DNA of 64,000 bases from Clostridiales bacterium SIT11 (GTDB taxonomy: Bacteria > Bacillota > Clostridia > Tissierellales > Peptoniphilaceae), in assembly GCA_001299455.1 (NCBI GenBank), contig CYUK01000003.1:1178001-1242000 (forward strand), given 5' to 3'. The translations under genes were made by a program, and so were the position numbers. Below the pieces are notes generated by a model, which was not told the DNA's origin, made no database searches, and saw nothing but the letters and a program-made list of their open reading frames with translations. Positions 17,338 through 26,397 of the stretch are shown here, piece after piece. The first letter of the stretch is position 1. Each line of letters starts with the position of its first letter.

Positions 17338-17998
17338 CAGTTTAGCCTATAGTAATGGATTAACTTCATGTAATCCTTGGATTAAAGCGAGTATCGGCAT
17401 AGGTATGCTGGTACTCGCTCTCATCATAGATTCCCTTTTATTTCACATCCTGGTTATTTGTGGATTTTTTTTCGTCCTGGTCTACTTTGCCAAGCTTCCA
17501 GCAGGGAGGATTTTAAAACTTTACACCCTGCCCTTTATCTTTTTAGCCATGTCCTTGTTGGCTATGATTTTAAGCTTTACAGCAAGTGGAGCGGACTATA
17601 TTTTTTTCACCAAACCCTTTGTCCTAGGTGTGAACTATAGCTCTCTAGAGGTAGCTAAGAAGACTTTTTTCCGGTCTATGGCAGGGATTTCTGCCACCTA
17701 TTTTATTGCCCTTTCGATTCCTATGAACCAGCTCATCTACCTTTTAAAGAAGAGCCATGTTCCTGATGAATTTATTGAACAGATGGTTTTAATCTACCGG
17801 TTTATTACCATCTTTTTTGAAGAGTTACGGACCTTGGAGCGGGGGTTAATTTTAAAGGGAGGCTATGGAAAGAAAAAAATGATGCTAAAATCTTCCTCTA
17901 TTCTAGGGTCTGCCCTCTTTGAATCCATGATGAATTCCTTTGAGCGCTATAAGGTGGCCTTGGAATGTAAGTTATTTGATGGCAAATTTTATCTTTAA
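17324..17998 (+). CDS. cbiQ: cobalt ECF transporter transmembrane component CbiQ
   Basis: 224 residues, the EcfT-type membrane scaffold of the cobalt transporter, with hydrophobic helices and a coupling region ERGLILKGGYG near residues 170-180. It begins MPQIDSLAYSNGL, a family-typical N-terminus. It overlaps cbiN and is followed nine bases later by cbiO. Confidence 0.9.
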   Translation: MPQIDSLAYSNGLTSCNPWIKASIGIGMLVLALIIDSLLFHILVICGFFFVLVYFAKLPAGRILKLYTLPFIFLAMSLLAMILSFTASGADYIFFTKPFVLGVNYSSLEVAKKTFFRSMAGISATYFIALSIPMNQLIYLLKKSHVPDEFIEQMVLIYRFITIFFEELRTLERGLILKGGYGKKKMMLKSSSILGSALFESMMNSFERYKVALECKLFDGKFYL

Positions 17999-18007
17999 GG
18001 AGGGCCT

Positions 18008-18820
18008 ATGTTAAAATTAGAGAATGTTTCATTTTCCTATCGGAAAGGGACTTCGGCTATAGAAAATATTTCCATTGATAGCTCCAAGGGGACCTGTATT
18101 GGCCTTTTAGGAGAAAATGGAGCTGGAAAGTCGACGATTTTCTTAAATATGCTGGGGATTTACAAGCCCAGTTCTGGCCAGGTGATCTATGAAGGAACTC
18201 CTCTTTCCTATAAGAAAAAAGACCTAAACCAATTTCGGCAAAAGGTGTCCATGGTCTTTCAAGACCCGGACCAACAAATTTTTTATTCCAATGTGGAAGA
18301 TGACATTGCCTTTGCCTTAAAAAATATGGAACTTCCAGAAGAAGAAATCAAAAAAAGAGTCCAGGCTGCCATGGAAGAAGTAAATATCACCCACTTAAAA
18401 GACCGTCCGGTCCACTACCTGTCCTATGGGCAAAAAAAACGGGTGGCCATTGCCGGTATCCTGGCCATGGACTGTGATACCATTTTATTTGACGAGCCCA
18501 CTGCCGGCCTAGATCCCTCCATGACAGAGGACATGAAGGTTCTTTTGAAAAAACTCGTGGACCAGGGGAAAAGGCTCATTGTCTCCTCCCATGATATGGA
18601 CTTTATTTACGGAGTCTGTGATTATATCTATATAATCAGCCAGGGAAATATGGTTACTGAAGGAGACCTGGAAAATGTCTTTTTAAATGAAAAGGCCATT
18701 CAGGAAGCCCGGCTCATTCCACCGAGTCTAGTCCGGGCCCACCTCCATGGAGGCGTTCCTCTTTTTAGAAAAGAAGAAGATTTTTATCGCTACCTACAAA
18801 AGACTTGTAAGGAGATGTAA
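18008..18820 (+). CDS. cbiO: cobalt ECF transporter ATPase CbiO
   Basis: 270-residue ABC ATPase: Walker A GENGAGKST, VFQDPDQQIFYSNVEDDIAF, an atypical signature LSYGQKKR (Tyr replacing the first Gly, common in CbiO proteins), and Walker B DEPTAGLDP. AAGGAGGGCCT precedes the ATG. A single ATPase gene implies a CbiO homodimer, in contrast to the EcfA1-EcfA2 pair elsewhere in the window. Last gene of the operon. Confidence 0.93.
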   Translation: MLKLENVSFSYRKGTSAIENISIDSSKGTCIGLLGENGAGKSTIFLNMLGIYKPSSGQVIYEGTPLSYKKKDLNQFRQKVSMVFQDPDQQIFYSNVEDDIAFALKNMELPEEEIKKRVQAAMEEVNITHLKDRPVHYLSYGQKKRVAIAGILAMDCDTILFDEPTAGLDPSMTEDMKVLLKKLVDQGKRLIVSSHDMDFIYGVCDYIYIISQGNMVTEGDLENVFLNEKAIQEARLIPPSLVRAHLHGGVPLFRKEEDFYRYLQKTCKEM

Positions 18821-18824
18821 GAGA

Positions 18825-18847
18825 CCTGCCTAGAAGGGCAGGCCTTT
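18825..18847 (+). terminator. terminator-like hairpin after cbiO
   Basis: CCTGCC (18825-18830) pairs with GGCAGG (18837-18842), followed by CC and only four T residues. It is short but well placed. Confidence 0.5.
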
Positions 18848-18998
18848 TGCGTCGAGGAGGGCTAGAAGGGCGTTCTGGCAAGATTTTTTATAGATGGGAA
18901 GAGTTAATATTATCTGATTTTCTATAAACAGGAGAAAATTTTCCTTCAATTACTGGCTAGGAACAGGAGAAAGGCCTAGAGGATTTTCTTAGAAAGTC

Positions 18999-19026
18999 TT
19001 GATGAAATCTTAAAACGTGGTATAAT
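18999..19026 (+). promoter_or_regulatory. promoter of tRNA-Gly
   Basis: TTGATG (18999-19004), a 16-base spacer and TATAAT (19021-19026), ending 13 bases before the tRNA. Confidence 0.7.
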
Positions 19027-19039
19027 AAATAAGAGTTAT

Positions 19040-19113
19040 GCGGCTGTAGTTCAATGGTAGAATATGAGCTTCCCAAGCTTAGGATGTGAGTTCGATTCTC
19101 ATCAGCCGCTCCA
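19040..19113 (+). tRNA. tRNA-Gly (anticodon CCC)
   Basis: A complete cloverleaf. Acceptor GCGGCTG pairs with CAGCCGC, the D arm is GTTC/GAAT, the anticodon stem TGAGC/GCTTA encloses the loop TTCCCAA (anticodon CCC at positions 34-36), and the T arm GTGAG/CTCAT encloses TTCGATT. The discriminator is T and CCA is encoded. It would read GGG glycine codons. Confidence 0.93.
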
Positions 19114-19124
19114 AAAGAATGAAG

Positions 19125-19169
19125 AAAAATCGTGTTTAACCTAGAAAAAAGGTTGGACACGATTTTTTT
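19125..19169 (+). terminator. terminator after tRNA-Gly
   Basis: AAAAATCGTGT (19125-19135) pairs with ACACGATTTTT (19157-19167), with inner AACCT/AGGTT pairing and a seven-T run. Confidence 0.88.
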
Positions 19170-19172
19170 ATC

Positions 19173-19189
19173 TTTACATTCAATGTAAA
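19173..19189. promoter_or_regulatory. 17-bp palindrome, candidate operator
   Basis: TTTACAT, TCA, ATGTAAA form a perfect dyad just after the tRNA terminator and about 180 bases upstream of pstS. The TTTACA half matches the Pho-box-like hexamers found 100 bases downstream. The function is unknown. Confidence 0.4.
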
Positions 19190-19274
19190 CACTTTCCTTT
19201 AAGGCTGGGGGATTTTTCCAGCTTTTCTTGTAAAGAAGAGGCCTTAAAGCCCAAAATTTCAAGCTTTCTCATCT

Positions 19275-19329
19275 TTTACAAAATCTTTACATATTCCAGG
19301 TTTTAGTCTTTACAATCAAAAGACTAAAA
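19275..19329 (+). promoter_or_regulatory. Pho-box-like repeats and dyad upstream of pstS
   Basis: TTTACA occurs at 19275-19280, 19286-19291 and 19309-19314. The first two are 11 bases apart, the helical spacing of PhoB/PhoP sites (TT(A/T/C)ACA direct repeats), and the third is 23 bases further on. A perfect 11-base inverted repeat (TTTTAGTCTTT at 19301-19311, AAAGACTAAAA at 19319-19329) overlaps the third hexamer and a TAAAAT -10-like box at 19325-19330. The PhoP response regulator encoded in the same gene cluster is the obvious ligand. Confidence 0.6.
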
Positions 19330-19369
19330 TGTAGGTAAAGTTCAAAGATGTGAAAGGAGAACACAAAGA

Positions 19370-20296
19370 ATGAAAAAAAGATTGTCTGCAATAATCCTAG
19401 CACTTGTTATGTTACTTGTTGCATGTGGTGGGGCTGGAGGAAACAATAAAAACACCTCCAATACAGGAAACAACAAGGAAGGAAATAACGCAACAGCTAG
19501 TGCTGAAAAAACTGAAGAATCTGTAGAAGGTTCCTTAACGGCTGCTGGTTCTTCTGCTCTTTTACCTCTAGTAGAAGACGCTGCTAAGTCCTTCCAAGAA
19601 AAGAACGATAAGGTATCTATTAGCGTTTCTGGTGGTGGGTCTGGAGCTGGCTTAAAGCAAGTTTCTGAAGGAGCAATTGACATTGGAAACTCTGACGTAG
19701 CTGCAGCTGAAAAGTTAGATGAAGCACAAGCAAAAGAATTAGTAGACCATAAGGTTTGTGTTATTACCATGGCTCCTGTTGTAAACAAAGCCGTTGCTGA
19801 AAAAGTAGATAACTTAACCAAAGACCAAATGATTGGTGTTTTTACTGGAAAAATCAAAAACTGGAAAGAAGTTGGCGGACCAGATGAAGAAATTGTTCCA
19901 ATTTCTCGTCCTTCCACCAGTGGTACCAGAGCTTTATTTGAACAATATGCTCTAGATGGTCAAAAACAAATTGATGGATCTCTTGAAACAGATGACTCCG
20001 GTACTTTACTACAAACTGTAGCTGACACACCAGGAGCCATTGGCTACCTTGCTCTTTCTTACCTCCAAGAAGAAAATGAAAATGTAAAGGTTGTAAAATT
20101 AGATGGTGTTGAACCAAGTCTTGAAAATACCTACAACGGAAAATACCCAGTATGGGGTTATGAACACATGTACACTAAGGGTGAACCAAATGAAGTAGCA
20201 AAAGCCTTCCTTGACTATATTATGGGCGATGAATATGGTAAAAAGGTTGAAGAAATGGGCTACGGTGTTACTTCTAAGATGACCGTAGAACGGTAA
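19370..20296 (+). CDS. pstS: phosphate ABC transporter substrate-binding lipoprotein PstS
   Basis: 308 residues. A signal peptide ends in LLVAC (lipid-anchored Cys19), followed by a Gly/Asn/Thr-rich linker and a phosphate-binding domain with AAGSSALLPL near residue 58, the SGGGSGAGLKQ loop and SRPSTSGTR, the residues that cage phosphate. It captures phosphate outside the membrane and delivers it to PstCA. Codon choice is richer in A/T-ending codons than in the neighbours, as often seen in highly expressed genes. It heads pstSCAB-phoU-phoPR behind a Pho-box-like promoter. Confidence 0.94.
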   Translation: MKKRLSAIILALVMLLVACGGAGGNNKNTSNTGNNKEGNNATASAEKTEESVEGSLTAAGSSALLPLVEDAAKSFQEKNDKVSISVSGGGSGAGLKQVSEGAIDIGNSDVAAAEKLDEAQAKELVDHKVCVITMAPVVNKAVAEKVDNLTKDQMIGVFTGKIKNWKEVGGPDEEIVPISRPSTSGTRALFEQYALDGQKQIDGSLETDDSGTLLQTVADTPGAIGYLALSYLQEENENVKVVKLDGVEPSLENTYNGKYPVWGYEHMYTKGEPNEVAKAFLDYIMGDEYGKKVEEMGYGVTSKMTVER

Positions 20297-20302
20297 GCCC
20301 AA

Positions 20303-21244
20303 ATGGCATCTTATCAAGACGTGAATGCAAAAGTTGTAAGTGTAGAAAAGAAACAATACAGTCGTCTCACTGATAAGATCATCCGAGGTACGATTACGTG
20401 CCTCGGAATTGCCGTTGTAGGGCTAATGATTCTTATAAGTGTGTTTCTAGTCTACCGTGGATCTCAATTATTTACCCAATATGGCCATTCTCTGAGAGAA
20501 TTTTTATTCTCCTCCGAATGGGCCCCCAATGACTCTGCCCAAGGGGGCGGCAAGGTTGGAGCCGCTGTTTACTTTTTTGGATCTCTTTTAACTTGTGGGA
20601 TTGCCCTTTTAATTGCAGCTCCCTTTTCTGTAACTGTATCCATTTTTATTTCAGAATTAATCCCTAAAAAGACCAAACCCTTTTTTGAAATGTTGGTGGA
20701 AATTTTAGCTGGAGTCCCCAGTATTATTTATGGCTGGATGGGTTTAACTATTTTAGTTCCCTGGCTCAAGGAAATGAGCGGCCGGCCTCATGGCTTTTCT
20801 GTCCTAGCCGGGAGCTTAGTTTTAGCCCTGATGATTTTACCGACCATGGTGACTCTCTGTAAGGACAGTTACCGGTCCATTCCTACAGAACAAAGATTGG
20901 CTGCCTATGGTCTAGGGGCCACAAAATTTCAAATGATTAAGGACATTATTATTCCCACTGCCAAGGGAGGGATTTTTACCGCCTTCGTCTTAGGCCTATC
21001 CCGAGCCTTTGGGGAAGCCTTGGCCGTGGCCATGGTTATTGGGAAAACCAGAGGATTTCCTAAAGATCTCTTGTCCCCTACAAACAACCTAACAGCCTCT
21101 ATTGCCTCTGATATGGGTGGGGCTATGGAAGGTGGAGAATATAATGCAGCCCTTTGGGCCATGGCTCTGAGCTTGTTCATTATTTCTCTAATTTTTGTCT
21201 TTATTATAGGAAAGCTAGGAAACAAAGGAGTTAAAAAGGCATGA
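20303..21244 (+). CDS. pstC: phosphate ABC transporter permease PstC
   Basis: 313 residues with six predicted membrane helices and the permease EAA loop GLGATKFQMIKDIIIPTAKGG followed by the GLSRAFGEALAV segment. The N-terminus of about 30 hydrophilic residues is normal for PstC. No strong ribosome site is visible before the ATG at 20303, so it may be coupled to pstS, which ends six bases earlier. The stop overlaps pstA. Confidence 0.93.
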   Translation: MASYQDVNAKVVSVEKKQYSRLTDKIIRGTITCLGIAVVGLMILISVFLVYRGSQLFTQYGHSLREFLFSSEWAPNDSAQGGGKVGAAVYFFGSLLTCGIALLIAAPFSVTVSIFISELIPKKTKPFFEMLVEILAGVPSIIYGWMGLTILVPWLKEMSGRPHGFSVLAGSLVLALMILPTMVTLCKDSYRSIPTEQRLAAYGLGATKFQMIKDIIIPTAKGGIFTAFVLGLSRAFGEALAVAMVIGKTRGFPKDLLSPTNNLTASIASDMGGAMEGGEYNAALWAMALSLFIISLIFVFIIGKLGNKGVKKA

Positions 21245-22149
21245 CAAATTCAAAAAGTGTAGATATGAATCAACTGAAAAGAGCCAAGTCTAAGGATAAA
21301 CTTGCTAGAGGCTTATTTTCTGCCTTTGCCATCTTCTTCTTTGTCGTTGTAGGTTTCTTTGTCTTTTCTGTTATTTTTCGGGGCCTTAAAGACTGGAATC
21401 TCAGCTTTTTTGGTGGCCGTCGGGGCCTTTTGGGCGTTCTATGGAACACCATTTATCTTACAATCCTTTCTCTTTTAGTATCCGTGCCCCTAGGTATGGC
21501 CACAGGAATTTACCTGTCCTATTATGCGAAAACAAATTCTCCTTTAAATACAGCCCTTAGGGCAGGTTTAAGGACTCTATCAGGCCTTCCTTCCATTGTT
21601 GTCGGCTTATTTGGCTACCTGGTCTTTGTCCTCATGACAGAATCTCAATGGTCCATTTGGGCCGGGGCCTTGACAGTGTCTATTTTGAACATCCCCCTCA
21701 TGGCCACCAGTACTGAAGAAGCCCTAGGAGAAATTGATGAATCCATTTATTTTGGAAGTATGGCCTTAGGAGCCACCAGGGAACAAACTCTAATCCATGT
21801 GCTCCTCCCCCAATGTATTCATAGGCTGGTCACAGGTGTGGTTTTATCGGCAGGCCGGGTCATTGCAGAAGCAGCTGCTTTAATGTATACAGCAGGAGCT
21901 ACTTCAGATATCCAATTTTCCGGAGTTGACTTAAGTTCCCCCTTAAATGCCTTTAACCCTAACCGGCCTGGGAAAACTCTGGCCCTCCATATTTGGGGAG
22001 CCAGGACCCAAGCCCTCCACCCTACAGCTGCTCAAGAAGCCAATGTGGCTTCAGCCCTACTTTTAATCTTAGTTGTAGGTGTGACTTTAATTGCCTATTT
22101 TGTAAAAACTCATTGGAGTAAAAAACTGGAAGGAGGAAGCAACCAGTGA
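21241..22149 (+). CDS. pstA: phosphate ABC transporter permease PstA
   Basis: 302 residues, six membrane helices, with the EAA loop [19 protein letters not shown] and [17 protein letters not shown]. It has a four-base overlap with pstC and with pstB. It forms the membrane channel with PstC. Confidence 0.93.
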   Translation: MTNSKSVDMNQLKRAKSKDKLARGLFSAFAIFFFVVVGFFVFSVIFRGLKDWNLSFFGGRRGLLGVLWNTIYLTILSLLVSVPLGMATGIYLSYYAKTNSPLNTALRAGLRTLSGLPSIVVGLFGYLVFVLMTESQWSIWAGALTVSILNIPLMATSTEEALGEIDESIYFGSMALGATREQTLIHVLLPQCIHRLVTGVVLSAGRVIAEAAALMYTAGATSDIQFSGVDLSSPLNAFNPNRPGKTLALHIWGARTQALHPTAAQEANVASALLLILVVGVTLIAYFVKTHWSKKLEGGSNQ

Positions 22150-22892
22150 AATTTACAGTGAGAGATGTGGATCTTTACTACGGGAAAAACCAAGCCCTAA
22201 AAAAGGTCAACATGGACATTGAAGAAAATGAGGTGACGGCTTTAATCGGTCCTTCAGGCTGTGGAAAGTCCACCTTTTTAAAAATTTTAAACCGTCTTCA
22301 TGACTTAAATCCCATAGTCCATATTGATGGGGAAATTAAGCTGGAAGATAAAAATATTTTAACTGAAATGGACCCTATTGAGGTCCGCCGTCGGGTGGGG
22401 ATGGTTTTTCAACAGCCCAATCCTTTTGTGAAAACCATTTATAATAATGTGGCTTATGGCCTAAAAATTGCCGGCTTAAAAAACAAGGGCGAAATGGATG
22501 ACCGGGTGAAAAAAGCCCTGGTGGATGCAGCCCTCTGGGATGAAGTCAAGGACCGTCTCCATACTTCTGCTGTAGACCTATCTGGGGGACAACAACAAAG
22601 GCTATGTATTGCCAGAACCCTGGCTCCAGGTCCTGAAGTAATTTTAATGGATGAACCGACATCAGCCCTGGACCCTATTTCTACAGCAAAAATTGAAGAC
22701 CTTTGCCAAAGTCTTAAAGAGCACTACACCATCGTCATTGTCACCCACAACATGCAACAAGCCCTCCGGGTTAGCGACAAGACAGCCTTCTTTTTACTGG
22801 GAGAAGTTATTGAAATGAATGAAACTCAAGAACTTTTCCAAAATCCAAAAGAAGCGGAAACGTCCAAGTACATTACAGGGAGGTTTGGATGA
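22146..22892 (+). CDS. pstB: phosphate ABC transporter ATPase PstB
   Basis: 248 residues, starting with GTG inside the end of pstA, preceded by GGAGGAAGCAACCA. Walker [10 protein letters not shown], the PstB-type VFQQPNPF, signature LSGGQQQR, Walker [12 protein letters not shown] and the THNMQQA switch are present. It energises phosphate import. The stop overlaps phoU. Confidence 0.95.
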   Translation: MKFTVRDVDLYYGKNQALKKVNMDIEENEVTALIGPSGCGKSTFLKILNRLHDLNPIVHIDGEIKLEDKNILTEMDPIEVRRRVGMVFQQPNPFVKTIYNNVAYGLKIAGLKNKGEMDDRVKKALVDAALWDEVKDRLHTSAVDLSGGQQQRLCIARTLAPGPEVILMDEPTSALDPISTAKIEDLCQSLKEHYTIVIVTHNMQQALRVSDKTAFFLLGEVIEMNETQELFQNPKEAETSKYITGRFG

Positions 22893-23497
22893 TGCGTGAT
22901 CGTTTTATTGATGACTTAAATCGCTTGGAAACTTTAAATTTTGACATGTTCCGCATGGGGGAACAATCTCTTTCTCTTTTATGTCAGCTCTTGACCAACA
23001 GAGATGCCTCCTTGGACAATAAAATTGCAGCCTATGAAGGGGCAATGGATGAAAAAAAGCGACAAATTGAATCTTTAGCCCTGGCCTTGATTTTAAGAGA
23101 ACAACCTGTAGCCCAAGACCTGGCCCTTATTACCAGCTCCATGGGAGTTGTTGTGGACTTGGAACGGATTTCTGACCAGGCAAGAGACATTGCAGAATTA
23201 ATGGCTGTGCCCAAACAATTGGAAAATAGGGCAGTAGACCACCTGGCCAACCTGGCAGACCATGCCTTTAAAATGTATAAGCTGGCTAGAAAGTCCTATG
23301 TAGAGCGGAGCAAGTGTGCAGAAATTTTAGAGGAAATGGACGACAGTTTGGACCACGGCTTTGAACAAATTAAAGAGTTCTTCCAAAAAGATCCAACCCC
23401 TCAAGATTTGGACCTATTATTGGTGGCTCAATATTTGGAAAGAATTGGAGACCACTGTGTAAATATCGGGGAATGGGTAGACCAATTTATCATATAA
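22889..23497 (+). CDS. phoU: phosphate signalling regulator PhoU
   Basis: 202 residues with two three-helix PhoU repeats, including [15 protein letters not shown] in the first and [15 protein letters not shown] in the second (E/D...D metal-binding signatures). It lowers Pst activity and quiets the PhoR kinase under phosphate excess. It overlaps pstB by four bases; the two-component genes follow after 49 bases. Confidence 0.93.
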   Translation: MMRDRFIDDLNRLETLNFDMFRMGEQSLSLLCQLLTNRDASLDNKIAAYEGAMDEKKRQIESLALALILREQPVAQDLALITSSMGVVVDLERISDQARDIAELMAVPKQLENRAVDHLANLADHAFKMYKLARKSYVERSKCAEILEEMDDSLDHGFEQIKEFFQKDPTPQDLDLLLVAQYLERIGDHCVNIGEWVDQFII

Positions 23498-23511
23498 GAT
23501 CCTTTAGCTTG

Positions 23512-23520
23512 TGATATAAT
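23512..23520 (+). promoter_or_regulatory. extended -10 element before phoP
   Basis: TGATATAAT, an extended -10 box (TGnTATAAT), lies in the 49-base gap between phoU and phoP. It could provide basal expression of phoPR independent of the pst promoter. No clear -35 is seen. Confidence 0.5.
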
Positions 23521-23546
23521 ACGTCTATAGAAACCGAGGTGATTCC

Positions 23547-24209
23547 ATGATATATGTAGTTGAAGATGATAGTAGCATCCGAGAATTAATTTTATATGCC
23601 CTAGAGGGACAAAATTATGAGGCCCGGGGCTTTGAAAAACCATCGGATTTTTGGGAAGCCATGGAGGAGAAAAAACCCCAGCTCATCCTTTTGGATATTA
23701 TGTTGCCAGAACAAGATGGGATGGAGATTTTAAAGGCCCTCCGCCTCCACAGTGAGACAAAAGACCTGCCGGTGATTATGCTCACGGCCAAGGATTCCGA
23801 ATACGACATGGTCACTGGCCTGGACCAAGGGGCGGATGATTATATGACTAAGCCCTTCCGGATGATGGAGCTCCTGTCTAGAATAGGAGCCGTCCTCCGC
23901 CGGGCCGGGACCAAGGGAGACTCCTTCTTGACCCTAGGAAAGCTCCAGGTGGACAAGTCTCGCCACCTAGCCAGCGTGGAAGACAAAGAACTGGACTTAA
24001 CTCCTAAGGAATTTGATATTTTATGGATTTTAATGTCCCGTCCAGGCTATGTTTTTTCAAGAGAAACCCTCTTTCAACGGATTTGGGGAACAGACTTTGC
24101 CGGAGAAAGTCGGACCCTGGATGTCCATATGGGGTCTCTCCGGCAAAAGCTGGGATCAGAGAAGCACCACATCCAAACAGTTCGTGGCCTAGGGTATAAA
24201 ATGGTATGA
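23547..24209 (+). CDS. phoP: phosphate regulon response regulator PhoP/PhoB
   Basis: 220 residues: a receiver domain with acidic pocket EDD near the start, phosphoacceptor Asp50 in LILLDIMLP, conserved Lys in TKPF, then a winged-helix OmpR-type DNA-binding domain ending RTLDVHMGSLRQKLG and VRGLGYKM. It should activate the pst operon through the TTTACA repeats upstream of pstS. The stop overlaps phoR (ATGA). Confidence 0.9.
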   Translation: MIYVVEDDSSIRELILYALEGQNYEARGFEKPSDFWEAMEEKKPQLILLDIMLPEQDGMEILKALRLHSETKDLPVIMLTAKDSEYDMVTGLDQGADDYMTKPFRMMELLSRIGAVLRRAGTKGDSFLTLGKLQVDKSRHLASVEDKELDLTPKEFDILWILMSRPGYVFSRETLFQRIWGTDFAGESRTLDVHMGSLRQKLGSEKHHIQTVRGLGYKMV

Positions 24210-25873
24210 AGGGGAAACTGCAAAAAAGAATTTTTGGGTCCATGCTCAAGGTCACAGGTTTGGTCCTGGCCTTTATCCTTCTTTTATTTGGAATCATTGC
24301 CTACCAGTCCTATACCCATAGGGTCCAGGATGACCTCTATGACCAGGCCCTCTACCTGTCTTACACCATTGATGGGTCAAAGACAGGAGGCCTTGATAAA
24401 CTCCCCCCATTGAAGGACCGGGTCACCTTGCTAACCAAGGAAGGTGACGTCCTCTATGATAGCCAGGTGGATTCTGAGAAGTTAAAAAGCCACAAGGATC
24501 GGCCAGAATTTAAGGAGGCCTTAAAGTCTGGCTTTGGTTTTGAAAAAAGGTATTCTATCACCTTAAATGAGCAAACCCTAAATTACGCCCTACAGCTACA
24601 AGATGGTCGGGTTCTTCGCCTGTCCAAGACGGTATCCACTCTTATTAACCCCTTAATCCAGGGACTGATTCCTCTTTTAATTACGATTTTTTTTCTGGTT
24701 CTTTTTGTTAGCTACGCAGCCAAGAGGATTTCCAGGCAAATTGTGGACCCCATTAACCACATTGACCTGGACCATCCCACAGATCTAGCCCTCTATGAAG
24801 AAATCCGTCCCCTGGTCCAAAGAATATCTATGCAAAATAGGGCCCTGGAACGGACTTTGAAACGGGAACGAGAGCGGCAAAATGAATTTCAATGGATGGT
24901 CAACCATATGAGTGAGGGCCTGATTTTGGTGGACAACCATGAACGGGTCATGATTTTTAATAATTCAGCCCTCTACCTCCTGGCGGCCCATAAAATTCGC
25001 AGGGGAGAACACTACAAAAACCTCCGGGTTAACATGAGCCTAGAAGAGGATATTAAAAAAGGCCTCAAGGGCCAAAGAATTCGCCGGATTTTTAAAAGAG
25101 ACAAGGCGGCCTATGAAATCAATATCCATCCTGTAGAGCAAAAAGGCCAAGTCAAGGGCGTTGTTCTCCTGGTCTTGGATGTGACAGAGCGAGAAGAAAT
25201 GGAACAATACCGGCGGGAATTTACAGCCAATGTCAGCCATGAATTAAAGACCCCCCTCACCTCTATTATGGGTTTTGGGGAACTCTTAAGCCAGGGCATG
25301 ATTCGGTGTGATGATATTAAGGATGTTGGCAGCCGGGTCCAATCAGAAGCGGAGCGCCTCATGGCCCTGGTCCAAGACCTCTTAAAATTAGCCCAATTAG
25401 AAGAAGGAGGGCCCAGCTCTAAAAAGGGCCGGTTTTCTCCTAAGGCTGTGATTCGTCGAGTCCTAGATGACCTGGGGCCTATAGCCAAGAAGAAGGATAT
25501 CCACCTGATTTATTCAGGGGAATCTGGCGACCTCTTGGGCCAGGAAAAATTATTTTATGAAATTGTCTATAACCTAGTGGACAATGCCATTAAATACACC
25601 CAAAAGCCGGGGCAAGTGGAAATTTTATTGGAAGAAAACATCAATAACATCCTCCTCTCTGTCCGAGATGAGGGACCTGGAATTGATGACGATGACCTTC
25701 CTAGGGTCTTTGAGCGGTTTTACCGGGCAGACAAGTCCCATTCTTCCCAAGTCCAGGGAACGGGTCTTGGCCTATCTATTGTAAAACACGCAGTAAAGGT
25801 CTTTGAAGGAACCATTGACGTGGCTTCTAGCTCCAAGGGGACCACCTTTAAAATGGAATTTCCTAAGAATTAA
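24206..25873 (+). CDS. phoR: phosphate regulon sensor histidine kinase PhoR
   Basis: 555 residues: an N-terminal membrane helix (about 12-35), a roughly 115-residue extracytoplasmic region, a second helix near 155-175, a PAS-like segment (about 230-330), the HisKA dimerisation domain with NVSHELKTPLTSI (phosphorylated His), and an HATPase domain with DNAIKYT, GPGIDDDDL and GTGLGLSIV. Location after pst-phoU-phoP supports PhoR over other kinases. A hairpin terminator follows. Confidence 0.88.
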   Translation: MKGKLQKRIFGSMLKVTGLVLAFILLLFGIIAYQSYTHRVQDDLYDQALYLSYTIDGSKTGGLDKLPPLKDRVTLLTKEGDVLYDSQVDSEKLKSHKDRPEFKEALKSGFGFEKRYSITLNEQTLNYALQLQDGRVLRLSKTVSTLINPLIQGLIPLLITIFFLVLFVSYAAKRISRQIVDPINHIDLDHPTDLALYEEIRPLVQRISMQNRALERTLKRERERQNEFQWMVNHMSEGLILVDNHERVMIFNNSALYLLAAHKIRRGEHYKNLRVNMSLEEDIKKGLKGQRIRRIFKRDKAAYEINIHPVEQKGQVKGVVLLVLDVTEREEMEQYRREFTANVSHELKTPLTSIMGFGELLSQGMIRCDDIKDVGSRVQSEAERLMALVQDLLKLAQLEEGGPSSKKGRFSPKAVIRRVLDDLGPIAKKKDIHLIYSGESGDLLGQEKLFYEIVYNLVDNAIKYTQKPGQVEILLEENINNILLSVRDEGPGIDDDDLPRVFERFYRADKSHSSQVQGTGLGLSIVKHAVKVFEGTIDVASSSKGTTFKMEFPKN

Positions 25874-25887
25874 ATAAAAGATGTAGT

Positions 25888-25942
25888 CCTCCTTGTATCT
25901 GTGGTATGATAGATTTATACAGAAAACAAGGAGGCTTTTTTC
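25888..25942 (+). terminator. intrinsic terminator after phoR
   Basis: CCTCCTTGT (25888-25896) pairs with ACAAGGAGG (25926-25934), extended by inner TCTGT/ACAGA pairing, followed by a CTTTTTT tail. Confidence 0.8.
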
Positions 25943-26044
25943 TGAACCTGGCCTGAATAAAAGGGCCTTAAATCTTAAAAAAGATAGAATAAAAAAAGAG
26001 GAGGGCCAGGAAAGAGCTTGAATAGAGAACTTTAGGGGGAAAAG

Positions 26045-26302
26045 ATGAAAGAATTGTCGATTAAACGGGCAAAACTACCTGTCCGTCTTATTTTTTTTAG
26101 TGTACTTGTAAATGTAGCAGCCTACTTTGTCCGGATTTTATACTATCCGGCGGCGGCACTTTTAATTGGAGCGGTCATTTCCTATATTAATTCCTGTAAG
26201 TGCCCCTACTGCAGGGGAGGCCTTAAAGTAGCCAAACTACCGGATATAGGAGAAACCTATAGCTGCCCCCACTGTGACAATAAAATAAAGATTGTAGAAT
26301 AA
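26045..26302 (+). CDS. small membrane protein with zinc ribbon
   Basis: 85 residues with one or two hydrophobic segments (about 14-45), then a C-terminal zinc ribbon with CPYC and CPHC pairs separated by about 21 residues. GGGGGAAAAG precedes the ATG. The family is not recognised. It sits alone between the phoR terminator and the walR promoter, and its cytoplasmic or external orientation cannot be told. Confidence 0.6.
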   Translation: MKELSIKRAKLPVRLIFFSVLVNVAAYFVRILYYPAAALLIGAVISYINSCKCPYCRGGLKVAKLPDIGETYSCPHCDNKIKIVE

Positions 26303-26371
26303 AAGAGACTCTTGACACCCTTTTTGGGCCGGAAGACCGGGCCCTTGGGAAACTTTATCCTTATGGTATGG

Positions 26372-26377
26372 TATAAT
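26372..26377 (+). promoter_or_regulatory. -10 element of the wal operon
   Basis: TATAAT in GGTATAATAG, 20 bases before the walR start codon. The -35 region (GAAACT at 17 bases) is poor. Confidence 0.45.
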
Positions 26378-26397
26378 AGTAAGGAAAAGGAGGACCT

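Noticed and set aside
18957-19262. 101-residue minus-strand frame
   Set aside because: It runs antisense through the tRNA-Gly gene and both its promoter and terminator.
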